From Megalobrama amblycephala (taxonomy: Eukaryota > Chordata > Actinopteri > Cypriniformes > Xenocyprididae): DNA of 64,000 bases. Of this stretch, positions 57,412 to 64,000 are shown piece by piece. Under the pieces are notes generated by a model, which saw nothing but the letters and a program-made list of their open reading frames with translations, had not been told where the DNA came from and made no database searches. The position numbers and the translations under genes are program-made. The stretch covers positions 402,328 to 466,327 of the forward strand of contig NC_063046.1 of the NCBI RefSeq assembly GCF_018812025.1, written 5' to 3'. Position 1 is the first letter of the stretch, and each line of letters opens with the position of its first letter.

Positions 57412-57984
57412 GGATGTTACAGCGACAAACGATCATGAAAAATGATGACTTTTTTTTACTGAAACTTTAGACATAATCAACTGTGTTTATGTAAACCTTG
57501 TGTGTATTTGACAATATTCACGCAATCAGACGTGAATGATAAAGTCCATTAACCGGACGCTGTTTGACAGGCTTTTTTTGTGCACGCTTCATATGCGCTC
57601 AGAAAAATGATTATGTTAGAACGCATGTTAGAACAGAACAGGAGTGAAATGTTTAACTGGCAATACTTTAAACCACATGCAAAAAATGAACTTTAGTGAT
57701 TGCGAATAAGCGCAGTGTCCTGTTAGTGTAACATACCTCTGCGTTAACATGTGATGCGAATGTACGTCAAGTTATACAGTATTGGGTCGGAGGCACCAGA
57801 ACTGCAACTGATAAAAAGTGTGCTGTAGCACAATACTACAATATTTCTTCAAAGCACATTTTAATCATCCACAATCAAAACTTGTGATATCGCACACCCT
57901 TCATTTTTAAAAGCAGTCCCTATATTTAGTGAATGAAATGTTTGTAAGCTATTTAATAAATGTGTGTTAATTTTTGTCTTACAG
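57412..57984. other. Repeat-derived sequence ahead of GIMAP exon A
   Basis: 57,665-57,830 is a copy of the dispersed repeat at 9,045-9,195. The rest is AT-rich and ends in the acceptor at 57,984. Confidence 0.5.
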
Positions 57985-58014
57985 CACTTTTTAGCTTTAG
58001 GCCACATCTTGAAA

Positions 58015-58612
58015 ATGGCTGCAAGCAATAGAGGTCTGATATTGCAAGAAATTAATGGAGATCTGAATTTGGTGTTACTGGGAAAAATAGGAGCTGGTAA
58101 GAGTGCTTCAGGAAACACAATCCTGGGACGACAAGCTTTTGAATCAAAGGAAAGTTTCACTTCTGTCACACAAGATCTGGCTGTTGAATCTGGGACTGTC
58201 TGTGGGCGACAGGTCACTGTTTATGACACACCAGGATTATTTAACACAAAGCTTAGTGAAGAAGAGGTTCTGCAGATTTATGCAAATGTTTTTCACAGAT
58301 GTGAATCAGGTCCCTGTGTGTTTCTGCTGGTCATTGAAGCTGACAGATTCACTGAAAAAGAGAGAAAAACTGTGGAGAAGATCGAGAAGCTGCTAGGAGA
58401 AAAACGCTTGAAGAAAACCTGGATTCTCTTCACTGGAAGAGATGAACTAGAGGAAGAAAACATGACAATAGATGAATTCATCAATGAGACTGAACCATTG
58501 AAGAGACTGGTTCAGAAATATGATCACAGATACCATGTGTTCAACAACAAGAACAACGAGACAGGACCTAATGGACAAGTTCCAGAGCTGCTTTCAAAAA
58601 TAGATGCAATAG
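58015..58612 (+). CDS. Two-domain GIMAP gene B, exon A with first AIG1 domain
   Basis: Acceptor TTTTTGTCTTACAG ends at 57,984; ATG at 58,015; the exon ends at 58,612 with donor GTGAGT, phase 1, giving residues 1-199. All motifs are intact: G1 GKIGAGKS (23-30), G3 DTPG (71-74), G4 TGRD (140-143), VFNNKN at G5. It is the close sister of exon 11,636-12,209, in which G1 and G4 are ruined. The phase fits both the decayed exon at 58,821 and the exon at 62,278. Joining to the latter gives 558 residues. Reading through the donor would stop at 58,702. Confidence 0.82.
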
Positions 58613-58820
58613 GTGAGTCGTCATTATACAAAATATATAAATGTTTGGGAAAAAATATTCTTTGTATCACATCAGTGACAAATTTTCATAAGGTCTGTAT
58701 GTAATGTATGTATCTGAAAAAAATGTTTATTTCACTCACTAGGACTGTAACCTGCTGAATCTCTGTCCAACCAAAGTGAATGTTCAAATGGTGTTCGTTT
58801 TGTTTATATCTTTTATACAG

Positions 58821-59220
58821 AAAAAGGAGCAAAACCAAAGCAGACTCTAGCCAAGGGGCAAAAACCAAAAGAAATTCCTATCTCCAGTCTCTTACCTGAG
58901 AGGATTGCTTTTCTGGAGTTTGAATCTATGATGGGAATAAGATCAGCAATCTGTGAATGGTCAGAGACACACTCCACTGTTTCAGGCAGATCTGTGGACA
59001 CAGGTGAGGAGTTAGAGAGGGAGAAGTGTTTATTTATCCAGTCTTGGACCGCACACTTTTCTCACTGTTCTCAGAGTAGATGACAGATTCACTGAACATG
59101 AGCAGCAGATTATTCCGATGACTGAGATTATGTGTGGCGAAGAATTGTTAAAATACTCCATCATTCTCTTCACTCTTGGAGATCTGCTAGAAAGTTTATT
59201 TGAACTCTTAATACAATTTT
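58821..59220 (+). pseudogene. Decayed second-domain GIMAP exon of gene B
   Basis: Begins after acceptor TTTTATACAG, in phase with exon A, and stays open for 87 codons to TGA at 59,081. The P-loop segment is gone: RIAFLEFESMM replaces RIVLLGKTGVGKS. G3 is reduced to VDTG, then the frame shifts. Beyond the stop, RVDDRFTEHEQQ, KYSIILFTLGDLLES remain readable. If spliced it would give a truncated protein with one real GTPase domain. Confidence 0.8.
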
Positions 59221-59786
59221 AAGCAAATTTTAAGCATACTATTTGCTTGTTGTTTATTTACTCATTTATTTAATAATTCACTTAATTTTATTATCATGGG
59301 AGACGTGGACGATATGTGAATCAGTGTCCATTATTTTGCGAGCAACTGGTGATAAAGAAAAATGCCACGTCGCAATATTGAAAATATTTTCATTTTAAAC
59401 CATGAAGGCAAGCTAGTGGAAGTCACACAATGTGCAAACTTTATGGGTGTGAAGAAGTCTCAAACTCCAGTCAATTAGGCCTCTTCACAAACTGAAAGTA
59501 AAAACTGACTGAACTTTTGGCATCTGATGCTGCAATAATGGCGCATATTCTCTTAGAGACAATGAGAGATGAATCTAATTTATTTTCTTAATATTTCTCT
59601 TGTGGCCCATAGTGAGAAGAAAATAGTATTTTTGTGAATCGAGAAGTATTTTGTGTTAAACAAGTTGTTCTTTAAATGAGAAGTAAGCTATCTAACTAAT
59701 ATTTTATTGTCCTCGCAGCATGTCGGTTATGCGGTGATGCGCTATGATATCGTGGGGCAAATGAATTGCAATATTAATTTAATGAA
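59221..59786. other. Repeat-derived intron sequence
   Basis: 59,600-59,785 resembles 42,950-43,230 (dispersed repeat). No coding signal. Confidence 0.45.
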
Positions 59787-60352
59787 TATAGCTGCAAGCA
59801 GCAATGCAGGGCCAAGCACCAAAGGCCATTGAAAATAAGGAATAAATAATAATGAGAAAAATGAAATAAGGGTTGGGTTGTAGCGCAGTGCGGAGCAAGA
59901 AGAGCAAAAACAGAAGAAATTGAATGTACTTGAAAAAAGGTGGTTCAGAAGTAGAGGTGAGAATGAACTCAAAATGAAAAGAATAAGAAGAAAAATGTCT
60001 GGGTTGTTGCACAAATGTGGAGCAGGAACAGAAAAAAAAGAAGCTGAGATGAAAATGAACACAGAATGAATAAAAATAGATTTAATTCTAATCAGAAGAA
60101 GAAAGACTAGGACAATATTATTGGGATAATAAAGGAATTGAAACGACACATTACATCCAATTTAAAAGTTGTCCCACACGGGACTCGAACCCACAGTCTA
60201 TGGTTTTGTTGTCTGACACGCAACTCAATGCGCCATTGGGCAGACACTGACACACACCTGCCAAACTTCAGTAGTTCATGTGAGAATGATCTCACAATGA
60301 AGATGTTTAATGATAAATATAACATGTGAAATGCATCACATGTTATATTTAT
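59787..60352 (-). mobile_element. SINE-like repeat with tRNA-derived segment
   Basis: Contains TATAGCTGCAAGCAGCAATG at 59,788, a widespread fish repeat start. On the minus strand is a tRNA-like stretch: A-box-like TGGCGCATTGAGTTG (complement of 60,221-60,235) and B box GGTTCGAGTCC (complement of 60,181-60,191). Arms do not fold into a good cloverleaf, so it is tRNA-derived rather than a tRNA gene. A perfect 17-bp palindrome (60,313-60,352) closes the right side. Confidence 0.55.
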
Positions 60353-61101
60353 AATTTTTTAGATTAGATCATTCTAGGAAACACTCAATATCTGGAACAG
60401 AAGAACTTTTTTCAAAACAACCAAATAGAATGCTAAGCTAACTAGCATGAGACAACAAACAGAGGCAAGGTCATATTCAGAGACAAATATCTTGAGAACG
60501 GTAGCAAATATCAAAAAACCTTCAGTCATTTCTGTGCGGCTCGGTCATCAAAGATCGGTCTGAACAATAACAAATAATTAGAACATTTCCAGATTAAAAT
60601 ATAAAAATGTTTAAGTTTGAAAATAAATAGCCTATTTAGTCTATAGACATATTACGTATTTGGTGCTGTGATGAACAACATTGTGAATCCCAAAAAAATT
60701 GAATGGCTGTTTGAAGCATTTTAAAAACTTCACTAGTGCAGTTACTTTGTTTGCGGGTTTCCGGGGTAACCGCTGTATTTCTGCTGTTCCATCAGCACCC
60801 TCTGTTGTCAGACAATGAATGCGCATTTTCATTCAGCGCATCTCCTTCACTCGTTCTGGTTCTGCCATGTGCTTCTCAAGCACATTGGGTTTGTTTACAT
60901 TTGAGTGAGTGTCTCTTTGACACAGCATGCAGCGATGTTGTGCATTTTATACAGTTGATGGGGAAAGTCTTCTTAAAATGCATTATAAAAATTTGATTAA
61001 TTCGTAATAAATATTCACTGTATTTTGAAGTGCCCGTGATAACAATATCTTGCATATGCATTATTGTGATATGTTTTAATGAATATCGGCATGTCTAGTG
61101 T
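60353..61101. repeat. Degenerate hAT-type repeat
   Basis: 60,780-61,090 is a direct copy of material around 55,325-56,800. No gene. Confidence 0.5.
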
Positions 61102-61568
61102 TGTGGCAAAAATTCGACTCGACTCAATACATAAGAGACAAGCCCATCCAGATGTCTTTTAAAAGTTTTATTTTCTTGCAAGAAAGGTCAGATAGTCATA
61201 CAGGCTCACAAAAAGCTGCAGAGTGTAAGACAAAGAACGAAAGCTTCCCCTCACTTTTATATCTCTAACCTCCAAGGCTGAAGCCTCTGTCCGTTTACCA
61301 TATTAGGCACATGCAGGAAAAACTATGCCACCTGTCACGTGACAATCATAATCCTTCTACACTGCAACTTATACATTTATTTTTCATATAAACATGGTCT
61401 TTTACTCTGGCTTGGCCACAAGTCAAAAAAGAGTCCCTAATCCCTGTTCTACATGACTAAAAGGCTCTACACACACACACACACACACTTGTTAGAGAAC
61501 ACATGTAGTCGTCAGCATATAAGAATAATTAAAGAATAAAAGAATACATTTTTAAAATTTCCACAGCA
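61102..61568 (-). mobile_element. Solo LTR
   Basis: 467 bp with TG...CA ends, flanked by CTAGTGT at 61,095-61,101 and 61,569-61,575. On the minus strand it shows a TATA box (ATATAAAAGTG, complement near 61,255-61,265) and, toward its 3' end, AATAAAA (complement near 61,170). No internal region remains, so it is a solo LTR left by recombination. A (CA)n tract lies at 61,471-61,489. Confidence 0.7.
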
Positions 61569-62277
61569 CTAGTGTGCAAGTTTTTTACAGTATATGGTTT
61601 GAAAGGGTAACTCTCATTGTGAATGCACTATTCTCATAACAGTGTGCTGATACACAGGGAACTAAACCACAGAGAATTTGCAACCTCCTATTACAATCGT
61701 GTTGTCATTATAATGTTATGTAAAGGCCTCTGACAAACTGGTGCTGCACATCTTGCATTTAATTGTATTTTTATGATCAAAGTGATTACAGGCATGGCTG
61801 CATGCTTTCAAATCCAGTTTCACTTTATTTTGCAGATCTGGAAGGCATGCTGTCTAATGTTTGTTTGGCATCAGGAACCAAAATGCCGTGATAACCAATC
61901 AGAAAAAAAGAGAAATATATATTTTTTTTAAAGTCAGGGCAATCATTGTTTTCATGATTGATTTTCACTGTCACATATGAGTACTCAAGTACTCTTGCCC
62001 ACCCCTACTGTTCATATAATTTATATCTTTGTTCAACTGTATATCTGTGCTTTTATTTTACAGATGCACTCCCTAGAAAATCACCCTAATCATTCTAGAA
62101 TTATTAATTATTTCCAAATAGACCAATTCAAGTCATCTGGTCATCTGGTGAAATTGTTTTTATATAGCAATATATATTGCAGAAAAAAAATTATAATGTC
62201 AGTTTTTTTCCAATATTGTGCAGCCATAGGTGAACTGATCACTGCTTACATCTGCTTTCTCTATTGTTCACTATCAG
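61569..62277. other. Repeat-derived intron upstream of gene B exon C
   Basis: 61,620-61,780 resembles 56,830-57,000. The inverted terminus GTACTCAAGTACTCTTGCCC is at 61,981-62,000. Open frame upstream of 62,278 (from 61,977) has no GIMAP similarity and is treated as intron. Confidence 0.5.
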
Positions 62278-63356
62278 CTAAAGGTTGGCTGACCAGATTG
62301 ATTCCTGTCAGACTTAATGCTCGAGACACCTCCAGACGGATTGTTCTTCTGAGTAATACTGGTGTTGGGAAAAGTGCAGCTGGAAACACAATACTGGGAC
62401 AGAAAAAGTTTATATCCAAAAGGAGTACAAATTCAGTAACCAGTGAATGTTCAGAAGCTCACGCCACTGTTTCAGGCAGATCTGTGTCTGTAGTTGATAC
62501 TCCCGGATTCATTCACACACACATGAACACTGAAGAGTTGGCGATGGAGATAGCGAGAAGTGTTTATATATCCAGTCCTGGACCTCATGCTTTTCTCATT
62601 GTGTTTCCTGTGAATATGAGATTCACTGAACAGGAACAGCAGATTCCTCAGATGATTGAGATGATGTTTGGTCAGGAGGTGTTAAAATACTCCATCATTC
62701 TCTTCACTCATGGAGATCTGCTAGAAGGAAGGTCAATAGAGGAACTTGTTCTGGAGGACAGTGCATTAAGAGATCTAGTTTATCAGTGTGGAGACAGATA
62801 TCACGTCTTCAACAACAGAGATCAGAGAAACAAAAAGCAGGTGAATGATCTACTGCAGAAGATTGACACAATGATAGAGCAGAATGGAGGAGGACACTAC
62901 AGTAATCAGATGTTTGAAAATGCTCAGAGACTCGGACTGAGCAGACAGAGAGAGGAAGAGGAGAGTTGGAGAGGAGCAGAAGAGTGGAGCGAACGGCAAC
63001 AGAACATACAAATACAAGAGGCAATTGAGAAAGCAATAAAAGACACAGAGGAGAATATCAGAGCCGAGTTTGAAGGTTCACCAAGATTTTTACAAGAAAG
63101 ACTTAAGACAATGAGACTGAGAGAGGAAGTCTGGAAACGGCAAGAGGAGGAACGACAGGAGGAGTTTGAGAGAGAAAGGAGAAAGAACAGAGGTATACTG
63201 CCGAGTGTCATTTACAAAATGCAATTACTAAGAAGACCGCGTATGGAAAGGCAGAGAAAACAACAAGAGGAGAAAGAAAGACAAGAGGAGATTGAGAGAG
63301 TGATGAAGGAGACAGAGGAGAGAATCAGAGCAGAGTTTGAAAGTCCACCAAGATGA
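62278..63356 (+). CDS. Two-domain GIMAP gene B, exon C with second AIG1 domain and repeat-bearing coiled coil
   Basis: Acceptor TTCACTATCAG ends at 62,277; phase 1 fits exon A and mirrors the TRLIP / LRRIP start of gene A's second exon. The AIG1 domain has G1 SNTGVGKS (residues 225-232, the first Gly replaced by Ser but Lys-Ser kept), G3 DTPG (273-276), G4 THGD (343-346), VFNNRD at G5. After the QNGGGHYSNQMFENAQ segment comes a long Glu/Arg-rich region with two copies of an IRAEFE-(G/S)xPR module (near 63,058-63,078 and 63,322-63,352). The stop TGA is at 63,354-63,356, right after the second module. No hydrophobic tail, unlike gene A. Confidence 0.82.
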
Positions 63357-63700
63357 TTATGAGACATACTTAAATCAATGAGACAGAAAGAGGAAGAGAG
63401 AAAACTACAAGATGAAAACCGAAGACGAGTGGAGTTTGAGAGAGTGAGAAAGGAGACTTAGGAATCACAGTAGTGTTTCAATGGCCATCAAGATTTTTGC
63501 TAGAAAGACTGAGAGAGACAGAAGAGAGAATCGGAGCAAAGTGTGAACCAGAAGCAACAATGAGAAAATGGGAAAACTAAATCAGGAATGTCTCCTGGAT
63601 TCTTTGACCTACTGATGAAACCAGAGGAGTTAATAATGGTGAGGGTGAGAAGTGTCTATTTATCCAGTGCTGGAGCTCATGCTTTTCTCATTATGAAATT
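63357..63700 (+). pseudogene. Decayed continuation: third coiled-coil repeat and G3-region relic
   Basis: After the stop the same frame still reads KSMRQKEEERKLQDENRRRV and EFERVRKET before more stops, a third decayed coiled-coil repeat. At 63,588-63,680 SPGFFDLLMKPEELI and RSVYLSSAGAHAFLI follow, the G3-to-switch region of another AIG1 domain without its P-loop or G4. A dead further GIMAP unit fused behind gene B. Confidence 0.75.
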
Positions 63701-64000
63701 AGGAAAAATTACTGGACGCAGAATCAAGCAGTGGAGTTCTACCTGTTTTTTCAAGGTTCTGCATCATATATTATTTAGTGGAACTAATGGTGCAGGAGGA
63801 AATCAGAGGAACATAAGATTGAGTGATGAAGACGGGAGAGAAGGGTATAATCAGTGAGGAGTAAGAGGATTCAATGATTAAACAAAGGATGGACTTACTG
63901 CACTGCTACATGCTTTGCCAAGCTGCCAGTTGATAGTGAGTCTGAGAAACTCCTCATCATCATCACCTTCCTAACTGCTGTGATCCAACTGGAAAACTCA
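63701..64000. other. Window end, nothing recognised
   Basis: No family signal; probably flank of the relic above. Confidence 0.4.

Noticed and set aside
60168..60250. Functional tRNA gene on the minus strand
   Set aside because: A and B boxes are present, but the acceptor and anticodon arms do not pair properly and it sits in a known type of dispersed repeat.
61977..62277. N-terminal extension of GIMAP exon C
   Set aside because: The frame is open but has no GIMAP similarity and overlaps a transposon terminus. A phase-1 acceptor at 62,277 gives a start that matches the equivalent exon at 12,593.
1..64000. CRISPR arrays, bacterial operons, origins, riboswitches
   Set aside because: The window is vertebrate nuclear DNA. 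Direct repeats are microsatellites, transposon copies or tandem duplications, without regular spacers.

Overview
The window is vertebrate nuclear DNA from a ray-finned fish, most likely a cyprinid. It is AT-rich and intron-containing, and full of DNA-transposon debris, short hairpin elements and broken LINEs. All convincing protein-coding genes belong to one family, the GIMAP/AIG1 immune-associated GTPases, and all lie on the + strand. The window is a stretch of a tandem GIMAP cluster. The species is my inference from repeat types and gene content; no sequence label was available.

Layout of the GIMAP genes. (1) 3-470 is the 3' half of a GIMAP cut by the window edge. (2) 11,622-13,623 is a two-exon gene whose exons each carry an AIG1 GTPase domain; it joins in phase into 534 residues and ends in a Gly/Ala-rich tail. 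(3) 20,700-22,154 is a pseudogene paralogous to gene 1, with promoter and 5' exons preserved but the middle of the GTPase domain deleted. (4) 37,978-38,828 is a single-domain GIMAP with a charged coiled-coil tail. (5) 57,985-63,356 is a second two-domain gene: exon A at 57,985-58,612, a decayed alternative second-domain exon at 58,821-59,220, and an open second-domain exon at 62,278-63,356, followed by decayed repeats up to about 63,700. GIMAP proteins are GTP-binding scaffolds linked in vertebrates to lymphocyte survival and membrane trafficking.

Between the genes almost everything is mobile DNA, often nested. At 1.1-4.2 kb there are three hAT-like elements, one inside another, each with a perfect 8-bp target duplication. 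At 14.6-18.3 kb a small TIR element holds a LINE, which holds a three-LTR, two-body LTR element. At 27.4-31.7 kb a LINE with RNase H is split by a foldback mariner-like element. At 33.8-35.8 kb a TIR element is split by a CR1/L2-like LINE. At 36.7-37.9 kb a hAT-like element carrying a foldback element sits just upstream of GIMAP gene 4. At 48.6-52.0 kb there is a tandemly duplicated mariner-type region. A tRNA-derived SINE at 26.7 kb shares its tail with the LINE ending at 18.17 kb.

The most interesting points are the unequal decay of GTP-binding motifs in the two double-domain GIMAPs, the tandem LTR element with an exact tRNA-Phe primer site, the foldback mariner, and a segmental duplication that supplies an empty site for a hAT insertion. 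No CRISPR array, bacterial feature or intact autonomous transposase was found.
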